Assembly: GCF_048544455.1 (NCBI RefSeq)
Contig: NC_133536.1
Location: forward strand, 195,737,325 to 195,801,324
DNA: 64,000 nucleotides
Source of the DNA: Silene latifolia
Lineage: Eukaryota > Streptophyta > Magnoliopsida > Caryophyllales > Caryophyllaceae
Direction: 5' to 3'
The notes beneath the pieces were generated by a model that made no database searches, was not told where the DNA came from, and saw nothing but the letters and a program-made list of their open reading frames with translations. The position numbers and the translations under genes are program-made. This document shows positions 53,944 to 64,000 of the stretch, piece after piece. Numbering within the stretch: position 1 is the first letter of the stretch; each line of letters starts with the position of its first letter.

Positions 53944-54249
53944 GAGCATCCACAATGGTAAGCAACAACTCAATTAGCTTAACTTTCCACATCACCTTTT
54001 TGAGCTATAACACTTTTAAGCTACAAACTCCTCCAATGGTTAAGCTATAAGAATTGTTGCTTAAATGAACTCAAATACATTTATTTAATTGGCATATATC
54101 ACTTTGTGGGTCCATTTGAGCTACTAGCTCCATGGAGCTAGTTGCTCAAATTAAGCTAGTTCATGTGGAGCTCTCCAATGGTTGAGCAACTAGTTTGAAA
54201 CTTTAAGAATTTGCAAGCAAATCCTTTTACTCAACCATTGGAGATGCTC
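53944..54249. mobile_element. Tourist-like MITE
   Basis: 306 bp between TAA copies (53941-53943 and 54250-54252). The ends GAGCATCCACAATGG and CCATTGGAGATGCTC are inverted repeats. Same family as 50291-50661. Confidence 0.87.
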
Positions 54250-54309
54250 TAAGAAAACTACAGAAAAAATAATTTGGTAGGAGAATGTCATTTTGAAAAA
54301 AATTAACTA

Positions 54310-54560
54310 CTCTCTCCATTCAACTCCACTTTGCAACTTTCTATTTTGCGCACTATTCACAAGTGGACGTTCAACTTCAATTTTCTCTCGATACATAAGT
54401 GAAAATATATTCATGTGGGATCTTATTTGATTCGTCTTTAAGAGTACATTAAAAATATCTTTTATAATTTTTGCAAATACACAGCTAATGATATTTATCG
54501 TGTAAAAGCTGCGTTGGCAAACGTGATAAAAGAAACTTGTAAAGTGGAGTTGAATGGAGG
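54310..54560. mobile_element. Stowaway-like MITE
   Basis: 251 bp with ends CTCCATTCAACTCCACTTTG and, inverted, AAGTGGAGTTGAATGGAG. A TA precedes the left end; the right-hand TA is not evident. Confidence 0.65.
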
Positions 54561-54785
54561 CAAAACATATTTGGACCGAAGTTGCTTAAAAGAATGTCGT
54601 CCTTTAATTTGCATGTATGGTGAATAAAACCTAAAAGTTTGACTTAAATACGTTTGTAATAACTAATAAGATGTCTCATGTATTGTATACACTTCTCACA
54701 TCTAGTTCTCATTATTCTCTCTTAGTGCCTAATTACCCCTTTTAACACCAACCCTTCCATTATTTACAGCCACAAATACTATCTT

Positions 54786-55032
54786 ACAACCAGTTGTATA
54801 TTAGCATTGTACAACCGCCTCAAAGTTGTTGAGTTCTTTACACAAAGTTGTCGAGCTATTTTATAAGTTATTGAGCTAATTTAAAAAGTTATTGAGTTTA
54901 ATAATTATTCCTCTTAAGCTCGATAACTTTGTATTGTAACTTGACAATTTTGTTACTAAAGCTCGACAACTTTATAACAAAACTCAACAACATTGAAAAG
55001 GTTGTACATAAACTACATACAACCAGTTGTAT
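54786..55032. repeat. Fold-back element
   Basis: TACAACCAGTTGTAT is present at both ends. The interior pairs blocks such as AAGTTGTCGAGCT with AGCTCGACAACTTT, so the whole segment could form a long imperfect hairpin. Confidence 0.6.
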
Positions 55033-55051
55033 AATCTACTAATTGATTTAC

Positions 55052-55397
55052 AGCTAGCTAGTCTTGCTTGTGACGGGATTTTGTGACCTCTCACAAAAAG
55101 GGAGAGGGGACAAGGTGGACACTTCCCATGTGTTTCCCACTCACCTCTCATGGGTCATTTGTGAGAGAAAACGGTATCGACGTCCAGGGGCGTCTAATAC
55201 CCCGGGCGACCACGGGCGGCGGAACCGGGCCTCCAGTTTTGGCCACCGAATTTATTAGCTTTACTAATAAAATTCAATGCAAATCTCGACGTGTAGTACA
55301 CTTATACATTCATATTTGGGGCCTCATTTTTTTGTGATGCACCGGGCCTCCATATACTTTAAGACGCCCCTGTCGACGTCACAAATGAGAATTTGTG
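55052..55397 (+). mobile_element. MITE of the GTGACGG family, interrupted by a hAT-like MITE
   Basis: It starts TAGTCTTGCTTGTGACGGG and ends GACGTCACAAATGAGAATT. It shares CTCACAAAAAGGGAGAGG with 62410-63150 and GGGTCATTTGTGAGAGAAAA with 52711-52894. It is split by 55185-55372. Confidence 0.65.
55185..55372. mobile_element. hAT-like MITE with perfect 8-bp target duplication
   Basis: 188 bp with ends CAGGGGCGTCT and AGACGCCCCTG, flanked by TCGACGTC on both sides (55177-55184 and 55373-55380). The 8-bp duplication and CAGGG ends fit hAT. Confidence 0.9.
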
Positions 55398-55675
55398 CAC
55401 TATTTAATACCATTAATGAACTTGCTAGTATAGTAATATCTGACAAGCTTTCGCCATTTCGAAAATTGTTTGCCTTTAATTTTGACACAAATACCAATAA
55501 AAAAAGAAATTATTAGATGACAAGTGGAGAGAATTGGATATGATGAATCCAATTGCTTATCAAAAGTATTTCTACAATAAAATGACAAATAATTAACTGA
55601 CACACCAAAAATAAAATAGGCAAACAAATAACCGGAACTATTATTTACACATTCTCACATTTAGCTTTGGTTTGA

Positions 55676-55783
55676 AGAAAAATTCTTGTGTCCTTTAAAA
55701 GGACGGTACTTCTTAAAGTCAAGAATTTGGTAGATTGTAATCCTAAGGAGTACCGTTTCCCTGAAAATCACAAGAATTTTTCT
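55676..55783. repeat. Short fold-back MITE
   Basis: 108 bp with a perfect 15-bp terminal inverted repeat (AGAAAAATTCTTGTG). The interior includes GGACGGTAC, paired with GTACCG. Confidence 0.65.
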
Positions 55784-55888
55784 GGTTTGAATTGTCCAAA
55801 TTACCTTGTTGCAATTGTGATGTTGAGCAAGTGACCGGTAAAAAAATTGACTGGTAACATATGCATCTATGTGTGTGTTTTAACAGCT

Positions 55889-56062
55889 AGTCTTGCTATA
55901 GACGGATATATCCGTCTATAGCTAAAGACGGGTCAAATAGCTTGAAAGTGGTGACATTTTTTGCTCCACCACCCCACTTGTTGTTTGTGCTATTAGGAAT
56001 GTGGTATTGTATTTGGCCCGTCTTTAGTTATAGACAGATATGTGCCGTCTATAATGAGATTT
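55889..56062. mobile_element. MITE, TATAGACGG family
   Basis: TAGTCTTGCTATAGACGG at the left and CCGTCTATAATGAGATTTT at the right. The next inner blocks are inverted copies of ATATATCCGTCTATA. Its outer ends resemble those of the GTGACGG family. Confidence 0.65.
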
Positions 56063-56742
56063 TGTGGTGTTTTAATTGCAAGATTATTTTTACAATGTCA
56101 CGTTCATAAACGGATACTTTTTTAGTTTAATTATTTACTTATCTTTTGCAATCTTCATAGAAGTGTAAAAAAATAACTAAAAGTAGGTCATATTCTTTGT
56201 AAAACATCTCATATTTACCAAATGAATAGGCGAAACTCAAACTTTTCCCGCCCAAACATATTTCCTAGAATAGTGCTTGGTATTTTTAGCATATAATATA
56301 GATGTGAACATGATAAGTTATAAATAGATATAATGTTTAGTATTTATATATTTATAACATATAATATTTCACATTATGAAAAAATTTATCTCTGATCTTT
56401 TCAAGAATATGGTATTAGTAAATATTTGTTAAAATTCATTGACGTTTTATGATAAAAATTAGCAGCTAAAAAAATATGTTATTAGTAAATATTTCTAAAT
56501 TAACATCATTAATTTCTCGGTTAAAAAAAAATACTCATTTTATTACTTCTCACAATTTAAATTTTTATTTATTTCTCTAATCAAAATACATTAAGAAGAA
56601 TCATGAAAAATAAGTGAATTGTCAATTTAAATTCTATAAATAATACACTAAAAAATAAAACTCTCTAAATACCCTGCATATATTGCACGGATCTATATTA
56701 ATAACTGTATAAATACAGCACTTTTATTGCGCGGGATCTAAA
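56063..56742. other. AT-rich stretch, possibly Helitron interior
   Basis: No gene or clear repeat. It leads into the Helitron-type ends at 56660-56746. Confidence 0.45.
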
Positions 56743-56746
56743 CTAG
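56660..56746 (+). mobile_element. Helitron-type 3' termini (two, in tandem)
   Basis: CCCTGCATATATTGCACGGATC forms a hairpin and leads into TATATTAATAAC (a worn end). About 40 bp later TTGCGCGGGATCTAAACTAG is followed by T, matching CTAG|T. The second end resembles that at 50688-50722. Confidence 0.5.
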
Positions 56747-56747
56747 T

Positions 56748-57325
56748 TCAGTTAATAATTCGTATAATATTTGTCTATGTTGTACCGTAAGTCGATATTC
56801 TAAAAATGTCTATACGACCCCAACCATATCGATAAGTACGGTACCAAGGTTGAACAGGGTCGACATATCGAACCGGACCAAAAGAGTCGGTTTAAGTAAG
56901 CCGCCAAAGGAGAACAGTCGGTTAACCATACCTAAAACGCGAGGTCAACATTAAGCATCTAGCTTCATCAAATGATTGTCTGACACGTGTTAATTGTCAC
57001 CAACCTCATATCATACGACAGCTGTTTTTATATTTTAAAATAAAAGTAATTTTCAATAAACTGTTTTGTTGTGGCCCACCGTTGTCTACCACTCAAGGAA
57101 AGTATGGTTAGGAATGTAATTATGGAGAAAAACAGGTGTTGATTTAAAACATAGGAAGATAATCAATGCCAACTGCTTTATTTGTTTAGTTTACACGTCA
57201 TCTGTTCCAATTGCAGTTCAGTATGTGGGCCTTGTGCGTCACCTTCAAACTCATTAATCTTCACGCCTTCTTTACTGTGACTTGCACTTGCATGGTTGAT
57301 GGTTCCATGGTTCATATGCAAATAT
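56748..57325. other. Intergenic stretch without recognisable feature
   Basis: Moderate GC around 56790-56960, AT-rich elsewhere. No frame, terminal repeat or tandem unit found. Confidence 0.5.
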
Positions 57326-57328
57326 TAA

Positions 57329-57839
57329 GGGCATCAAAAATAGAGTTTTGTCAATAAAGATTCACAAATTCTTGTTTGTGACGGACGCTATCCGTCACAA
57401 ACAAGAGACGGGTACCATTTTACCTCATAAAGTACCCACTTTTTCTCTCTCTGCAACACTATTCATGTGGTCCCCTTTCTCCACTAACCCATTTTGTTAC
57501 CATTTTATCTCACAAAATATCCGTCACAAATGGTAACCCGTCACAAGGGAGACCAATTGATAAAGATTTGTGTACTTTTTAGAGGTTTGTTGACAAACCT
57601 CTCTATTGTTGGGATTGGGGGTTGAGGTTCATAGGTGAGAATGGTTACAATTTTGTATACAGGTTTGTGTTTTTTGTTGTGAGTGATAGTGGGCCCCATG
57701 TAGTATACTTTCATGAGGTTTGTCTATATTTAAGAGGTTTGTCTATTGTTGTATTGAGGTTTGTTGTTAGAGAGGTTTATGTGTTGAGTGATGTGGCATT
57801 AGACAAACCTCATTTGGGGTTTGTCTATTGCTAATGCCC
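57329..57839. mobile_element. Tourist-like MITE carrying a nested GTGACGG MITE
   Basis: The ends GGGCATCAAAAATAG and CTATTGCTAATGCCC are inverted repeats, flanked by TAA (57326-57328 and 57840-57842). Inside, about 57369-57562 is a MITE with GTGACGGACGCTATCCGTCAC at one end and CCGTCACAAGGGAGACC at the other. Confidence 0.78.
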
Positions 57840-57914
57840 TAAGGCCCAGTTTATTGAAAAAGGTTTCTGATTTTGAGAAGGTGTTTCTCCAAAAACAGTT
57901 TTTTCTCAAAATTA

Positions 57915-58822
57915 GGAGTGTTTGGCAAAGCTTGTCATAGAAATATTTTTGATAATTTATCATTGTTTGGCCTAACTTTCTTAGTCATAAATTTAACTTC
58001 ACTCTTATTTATTCTATGTTTTATTTTTTAAAATATTTTTAATTAAATTTATTATAAATACATTAGCATGGGCTGGTTGTACTCGAAATTTAACATCGTC
58101 TCATTACCTTTTTTTAATTAAAAATACATTTTCACTGTTCAAAAATGATTTGCAAAATACGTAGTTAGATAAGAAAAAACGTTCTTTTATCTTATAATTT
58201 ATAATGTTTAATACTTTCAATTGTGTATACTCATGTTATAATATTATTTTTTGTTCAAATGAGTGCAGTATCTTGCGGGTGAGAATCGAAACCCCAACTT
58301 AAGCTAACTCTAGTTCTCTTATTACTTAAGCGAGTTCTTATTACTTAACTAACTCTAGTTCTCTTATTCTCTATACTCATGCTATAATATGAAGTGAATG
58401 AAATGTTGGTACTATGTACAGAACTACAAAAGTAGCTGGTTGGTGCATAGTGAGGTGAAATCATGGAAAATATATTACCAATGGCATGCCCTTAATAAAA
58501 ATAATTGAAATATGTAGCTGTGTTTGTTGTAGAAACATAGAATATGAGAGAGAAAAGATGAGATGCAGCAGTGATATTGTGCGAGAGAGGACAAATCTAA
58601 TTAGGGGAGATGCAGAATATTTAATAGTGGATATCAGTGAATATGCTCAAAGTTTTGTGAAACTAGAAGCAGAAGTAGCAAATTGCTACTTCTGTTTTTA
58701 GGGGGTAGTTTTAGAAAATTGGCTTTAGAAAAACAGTTTTTACATTGGTAAAAATTAGTGTTTGGCCTCACTTCTATTTTTATAGTTGAAAAAACACTTT
58801 ATAAATGGGGCCAAACACCATC
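57915..58822. mobile_element. Probable MITE-like element
   Basis: GGAGTGTTTGGC at the left and GCCAAACACCATC at the right are inverted, and AAAACAGTTTTT is found near both ends. The flanking TTA/TAA do not match exactly. AT-rich interior without coding capacity. Confidence 0.4.
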
Positions 58823-59229
58823 TAAATCTTCCTAAAAACGACATTATTCTTCATAAATTCAGAATTTTTTTGGTCAAAAATTACCTTATTTTTAGGAATA
58901 TTTATAAAAAAAGCTATATTAGGGGTTGTTTGGTTGCCACTTAGGGGTCGTTTGGTTGCATATAAACATAAGCATTGGAAAATCCCATGATTTTGAAAAA
59001 TCTGGGTTGTTTGGTTGCCATAAATTTTGGAAAATGTAGGAATTAGAACTCCCTAGAAACTTTCAATGCCTACATGATGTGGGAAGTTGCTTACCTACTC
59101 CCCCCTTGGTCATTGTAAGTTCCTGTGAAATTTAATTCCTACATGAGCAACCAAACACTTTTCGAAAATTCACATGAATTGGATGAGGGAACTTAATTCC
59201 CATGAATTGTATTTTCCTAGGAAAATTAA

Positions 59230-59941
59230 GAGGGCGTTTGGTTGAGGGTCTATAAAAAAAAAAAGGGAAACAAAGTTATTGATTCTCTTTGTGGGTGTTT
59301 GTTTGACACAAACAAAGAGAATGCAATTCCCTTCTTTACCTCTCAATCCATCTAATTCCTTACCCCTCACCACCCCAAGTTATGAGATTTCACTACCCTT
59401 GTTACCCTTCAACCACCTTATTTACCTACCACTACACTTACGACTCCCACCACACCCGTCACCAATAAGACGCCATCGTCACCACCACTACCAAAACCAC
59501 CACCACAGCCACCCCACATAAACCACCGCCACAACACCACCGCCATAAACCACCATAACGCCACCACCACCATCACAACCACCACAGCCACCCCACTACC
59601 ACCACCACGATGCCACTGCCGACGCCACCACCACCACCACCACCACAACCACCCTACCTAAACCACCACCAAAAACCTCCGCCACAACCACCCACATAAA
59701 CCACCACCGCAACACCACCTTCATAACCACCATGACGCCACCACCACCACAACCACCCCACCGCCATCGCCACCACCCCACCTAAACCGCCACATGTACA
59801 CCAAAACAAACCACAAACCACCACAATTCATTTTCTTGATGTAACCAAACAACTAGTTAAGTTTTACGTAATCCCTTACCTTTCCCTCTCTTTCCCTTTC
59901 TAATTTTCTTTCTCTTTCCCTTTCTCTAACCAAACGCCCCC
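59230..59941. mobile_element. Nested Tourist-like MITE with CCA-triplet satellite
   Basis: The ends GAGGGCGTTTGGTT and AACCAAACGCCCCC are flanked by TAA (59227-59229 and 59942-59944). About 350 bp of the interior (59440-59790) is an imperfect (CCA)n/(CAC)n repeat. The long valine/tryptophan-rich frame on the minus strand is a by-product of that repeat. Confidence 0.8.
59440..59790. repeat. Imperfect CCA/CAC triplet repeat
   Basis: It consists largely of CCACCACCAC with ATAAACC, AAAACC and TGACGCC interruptions, arranged in loosely repeated blocks of about 70-90 bp. Confidence 0.88.
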
Positions 59942-59969
59942 TAAGTTCTTTGATCAACCAAACAACCCC

Positions 59970-60465
59970 TTATATTATTTTTCTTATTTTAGACTACATT
60001 TGTTTCCCTTTTTTTGGTCAAAAACTACTATACTGAAAATATGGTGAAATTTTGTCGATTTAACGACATTAACCTATCTTACATTACTCTCTTAACACCA
60101 AACAAAAATGATCAAGTGCGTTCAAAGTTCAAACCACAATTTAACTTCAAATAAGCATAATTTATGTTTTCACATTTCAATAATAACTACGAACATCTCT
60201 TAAAGTTAAGCGTAAGTACATCATGACTTCCCAAAATAGGGTCTAAGCAACTTTGAAACATAAATGACTCATGCGAGATGGATTAAAGCCAGAAAACTGA
60301 CCAATTCCGTCTAGACTCTTAGCATAGGTAGTTATTGACATAAAATAAAGAAACCAAAGGTAGTCAAAAACAAAAAAAATAATGTAAGACAGTATTTTTA
60401 TAAATACCCCTAAATATAAGGTAATTTTGAACAAAAAAAACCGTAATTTTAAGACAGTTTAAGTA
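59970..60465. other. AT-rich stretch without recognisable feature
   Basis: No supported gene or repeat. Confidence 0.5.
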
Positions 60466-60468
60466 TTA

Positions 60469-60910
60469 GGCTTTGTTTGGTAAAATTGACTGAAAAGGTA
60501 TCTGAAACCTGAAAAGGTACCTGAAACCTGATAAGGTGACTGAAATTAAAAAGGTACCTGAAAAGTTAGCTGAAAATTGGAAACTGATAAAATAGCTGAT
60601 TAATTGTAAAGTGTTTGGTAAAACTAACTGAAAAGGTAACTGGTTTTTTGTAAAATGACATAAAAGGACATTAATAATTATAATAAATTCATTTAAATAA
60701 ATGGTAAATATGTAAAGTAGAACATTTCAGCTACCTGAAACTTTAAAAAACTACCTGGAATAGCTTTTCATTTCAGGTACCTAAAAAGTCATTTCAGGTA
60801 CCTAAAATAACTTTACCAAACAGCACTAGGTAAAACAACTACCTGAAATATTAGTCAAATTAGGTTGCTTGGTCAAATCAGGTACCTGAAATGACTTGCC
60901 AAACATAGCC
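60469..60910. mobile_element. Tourist-like MITE with internal AGGTACCTGAAA repeats
   Basis: 442 bp flanked by TTA (60466-60468 and 60911-60913). The ends GGCTTTGTTTGGTAA and TTGCCAAACATAGCC are inverted. The interior repeats AGGTACCTGAAA-like blocks, many containing the palindrome AGGTACCT, in both orientations. Confidence 0.85.
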
Positions 60911-60913
60911 TTA

Positions 60914-61244
60914 GTGACCATCTTTCACTAAATTAGTAAGAGACTAACATGAAAAACAAAAATTAATAACTGTCTCGAATATGAGAGGTTTCTCAAAAAC
61001 GCTATTAAAAAATCGTCTCTCTAAAGTTTTCGTAAAAAAAGTATACAAGTATATAACACAAATAATATGTACTTAATTCGTCTTAAGTTTAAGATGAATA
61101 ATGTCTGCCTAAATAAATTTTGTGATATACAAAAGACTCTTTGTTTCACTTAGGCGTTCGAGTCCAATTCCACAAGTATTTGGCCCTTTTATTTGCACCC
61201 AATAAGCATATCTTTTATCCAAAATTCAAAACACGGCGTATATT
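60914..61244. other. Intergenic stretch without recognisable feature
   Basis: AT-rich; nothing supported. Confidence 0.5.
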
Positions 61245-61247
61245 TTA

Positions 61248-61705
61248 GAGGTATTTCGTTTACCCAATATAGGAGGTATGAGGCATGAGGCATGAGGCAT
61301 GAGATTTGAATGAATCAAATCCATACCATGTGTTTATTTGACGAAAATGAAGGTTTCATATCCATACCTCAAGCCTACGAGATTATGTGTTTCTCATACC
61401 CAGGGAAGGAGTGGGTATGAGATTGATATCAAATTAAAAATAACAAAAGTGATAAAAATTATTATGTCATATTGTACAAAATTTTTTATACATATTTATT
61501 TGATTAAATTTTATCTACATAATTTAATAGTATTAAAAATTATTATTAAAAGATTGTATTTTGAAGATTTTTTTGTTTTGATTGATTTCTAACCACATAT
61601 CCCCAAATTGAAACAAATACAAAATATGGGGTATTAAGTTCCAACCCAATACCAGGTATGATTCCTGATTCCAAACTCATATCCACGAGCGAATCAAACG
61701 CGCTC
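61248..61705. mobile_element. Probable Tourist-like MITE
   Basis: 458 bp between TTA copies (61245-61247 and 61706-61708). The ends are GAGGTATTTCGTTTACCC and, inverted, GAGCGCGTTTGATTCGC. GAGGCAT is repeated three times near the left end (61278-61300). GGTATGAG recurs in both orientations. Confidence 0.58.
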
Positions 61706-61708
61706 TTA

Positions 61709-62409
61709 CAGTTTCTTTAAAACTCAATTTAAAAATTTTCGTATTATCATTAGTTAGATGCTCAAATGAAAAAAAAAATAAAAAAAAATAAAAAATATAA
61801 TAAGGAATCTCCAAGACATTTTAATATTTATATACAAAGTATATTTTAAATGGGTCAATTGATTAAAACACTCTTTAAAGTTGCACTTTTTAAAACTTAA
61901 CACCTTATAAAAAGGTTTTTTAAAACTTAATACCTTAATGTGCATTTCATTCACATTTTGGTACGTTAAGTAGATTTAGGTTTAAAAAAAATGGAATATT
62001 CTAGCCATTTTTTATGATGCACTCCATTCACATTTTCAAGCTCTTCTCTTCCCTCTTATAACTACAAGTCACGGTTGATTCAATCTCGACAGTATTTCAC
62101 ATATGTTTTGCTAAATCCAATTAAAATACCAAAATATGAATGAAATACACATTAGAATATTAAGTTTTAAAAAACTTTTCATAAGATGTTAAATTTAAAT
62201 AAAGTACAATATTAAAGATGTTTTCATCAATTGATCCATTTTAAATTGAGTCTTGAATTCTCAAGACAAAACTTGACATTTTGCATGAATCTTGTCTTGG
62301 GACTCTTGTTGGGTCACAGGATCAGGATAATGTTAGTTACTTCTATACAGTATTATCGAGAAATAAAGTCATTTGTTGAATTTTTGGGGTTAATTGAATC
62401 AATAAATCT
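61709..62409. other. Intergenic stretch without recognisable feature
   Basis: AT-rich with A runs near 61770-61800. TTTTTAAAACTTAA is repeated near 61880 and 61918. No gene seen. Confidence 0.5.
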
Positions 62410-63150
62410 CATTGAAGACGGACTATATCCGTCAGAAGCTTGTGACGGATACCGTTTTCTCTCACAAATGGCCCATAAGATCATCCCCAAGCAAAAGGCC
62501 GACTTAGTCGGGTCAATCAGAAGTTTTACTCTTAATCACCCCTTATTAACTTGACCCATTTCACCCTTCCAAGCAGAAGGTCACGACCTGGGTCAATTAA
62601 TCCAATTATTTTTCACTTTCATCATTTCCAATCATTTCTCGCATTCTCTACCTCACTAAAACCCCTCTCTTACTTTTTCAATCATTATTTACTAACTAAA
62701 TATACACAGGTTATTTTTGTATTTTTCATAAAATAAAAGTAGTCCAATATGTTAAATATTAATTTAATGGAATACACTAGTGGAAAAAAATTATTAAATA
62801 ACAATGTTAAAATTTAAAAATTGAAAAGACGATTTCATTGACAAAAAAAAACCGCAAATATAATTAAAAAAACAAAAAAAAAATCGCATACATAAGATAA
62901 AAAAACATGAAAATAAATAATTCTAAAAGTTCCAAACTAATTCTACATAAAAAAATCTAAAAGCAAAAAAAAAAAAAATTGAACAACCAACCAGAGAGTG
63001 ACACTTATTGGGTCACAAAGGAGGTCAATTTGAGGCAATAAGAGGTGAGAGGGGAAGCACATAGAGGGTGTCTCACCTTGTCCTCTCTCCCTTTTTGTGA
63101 GAGGTCTTCAGCTTGTGACGGGATTAGCCCGTCACAAGTAAGACGCTTTG
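62410..63150 (-). mobile_element. GTGACGG-family MITE split by about 0.5 kb
   Basis: The right part (63000-63150) is an inverted copy of the head of 55052-55397, with CTCTCCCTTTTTGTGAGAGG and CTTGTGACGGG. The left part (62410-62480) is the family tail, with CTTGTGACGGATACCG and TCTCTCACAAATGG. The segment between is AT-rich and unrelated. Confidence 0.5.
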
Positions 63151-63650
63151 TAATTGAATTGGAGTAGTTCTCTCACGCTATAATTGTACACCACCGTACC
63201 ATATAAATGGTAACGTGGTAAAAAATTGAGTTTTAAGAAAAGAGGGTAAAAGAAGGGGTAAAGAGGGAAGAAAGTAGGTGGGTATATAATTATGGGTTTA
63301 ATTGTGAGTTGGTAGGTGAGGTATGTAGTGACATTTTATGTAAATTTTAAATCGATAAAAAGATAATTTGGTAACGTGATCAGCCAAATAAGGAATGTTA
63401 CCATTGGTGTGATACGACCGTATTAAATAAGTATTACCAATGGTCTAGTACAGAGGGAGTTAAGATATGTCACTAATTACCTAAAAGCTAACCAAATAAA
63501 TGAAAAATGAAACTATAAAAGGTCTTTATTCCCGGGATTAGCATTTTTTTTCTCCAAATGTCCTTACTTTTTTCAAAGTTTAACTTTAACTGCTCATGTC
63601 TCAGACATGAGCTCGAAAAGCCGCGACTTTTTTTAATTGTAGATATAAAA
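63151..63650. other. Intergenic stretch with MITE-like end
   Basis: It contains GGTAACGTGG/GGTAACGTGA and ACCATTGGTGTG/ACCAATGGTC repeats and ends with a Stowaway-like GTACAGAGGGAGT at about 63448-63460. The boundaries are not clear. Confidence 0.4.
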
Positions 63651-63652
63651 AA

Positions 63653-63745
63653 GACGATCATTTTGAAGATTAATGTCAGTCAAAGTTTATTGAACGAAAA
63701 GACGGTCGTTTTGAAGATTAATGTCAGTCAAAGTTTATTGAACGG
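63653..63745. repeat. 48-bp tandem duplication
   Basis: TTTTGAAGATTAATGTCAGT occurs at 63661 and 63709. The units also share CAAAGTTTATTGAACG and GACGATC/GACGGTC. Confidence 0.9.
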
Positions 63746-64000
63746 ATTAACTTTAAAAAGTCATACTCTGGTCTAAAATATTAGAAAAAAAAAAATCGAA
63801 GCTCTTGTAAAGATGATTAACTTACAAAAACGATCACAATTTTCTAATCTTGTAACCAAAAGATATGATCAGTCAAACTTTTGTTTTGACAAAAGTACGG
63901 ATATTTGGGAAAAAAAATTGCAAACATGAGAATTATCCAAAAAAAACTAAACTAAATATACAAATATCAATATTATCAATTTAAAATACTAATTAAAGTT
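63746..64000. other. AT-rich stretch without recognisable feature
   Basis: Poly-A-rich; nothing supported. Confidence 0.5.

Larger units (their letters stand above)
58922..59969. mobile_element. Tourist-like MITE carrying another MITE
   Basis: The ends GGGGTTGTTTGGTTG and CAACCAAACAACCCC are flanked by TTA (58919-58921 and 59970-59972). It contains 59230-59941, also with TWA-type target sites. A further TTAGGGGTCGTTTGGTTG at 58941 suggests yet another end. Confidence 0.75.

Noticed and set aside
57622-57834. Possible small membrane protein
   Set aside because: Val/Phe-rich frame inside a Tourist-like MITE with clear TAA ends; better explained as repetitive GTTTGT sequence.
59418-59781. Tryptophan/valine-rich minus-strand proteins
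   Set aside because: They come from reading a CCA triplet repeat on the other strand; no start context or homology supports them.

Overview
This is plant nuclear DNA, almost certainly from a eudicot. It holds tRNA-Met-primed LTR retrotransposons, a Tat-lineage Gypsy element with an antisense gene, a plant L1 LINE, Tourist-like and hAT-like MITEs and Helitron-type ends. The element mix is compatible with a Caryophyllales genome such as Silene, but that is a low-confidence guess. I see no host protein-coding gene, rRNA, tRNA gene or CRISPR array.

Positions 1-44894 are one nested block that can be resolved by its target-site duplications (TSDs). The outermost layer is a large non-coding LTR element (LARD type); its 5' LTR is cut by the left window edge and its 3' LTR ends at 44894. 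Three insertions interrupt it. The first is a Tat/Retand-like Gypsy element (3585-14766, minus, TSD AAAAG). The second is a Tekay/Del-like chromovirus (16902-34998, minus, TSD TTTAC). The third is a solo LTR (35107-44617, TSD ATGAT). The Tekay element itself carries a nearly intact Copia element (21469-30253, minus, TSD ACCCC) and a Copia solo LTR (31698-32684, plus, TSD CCCCG). The solo LTR at 35107 carries a GC-ended hAT-like element (35687-36423) and a younger complete LARD (37139-44560, TSD GATAT).

From about 45060 to 49874 lies a decayed L1-type LINE. From 49875 to 64000 the DNA is AT-rich and intergenic. It holds many MITEs (several with visible TAA/TTA or 8-bp TSDs, some nested), Helitron-type termini, minisatellites, and the 3' end of a second Tat element (52895-53642).

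Two features stand out. First, the Tekay element and both LARDs carry arrays of a 12-bp palindrome (ACTCGATCGAGT and symmetric variants such as ACTCGGCCGAGT) at 19-22 bp spacing. One array lies in U3, a short distance before the TATA-like box. A second lies in the untranslated leader and, in the Tekay element, ends two bases before the gag ATG. The two arrays, the primer-binding site and a hairpin beside the polypurine tract are what the coding-free LARD shares with the Tekay element, so they look like the cis-acting parts needed for mobilisation in trans. Second, the Tat element carries a complete-looking antisense transcription unit (TATA box, two exons around a GT-AG intron, AATAAA) opposite to gag-pol.
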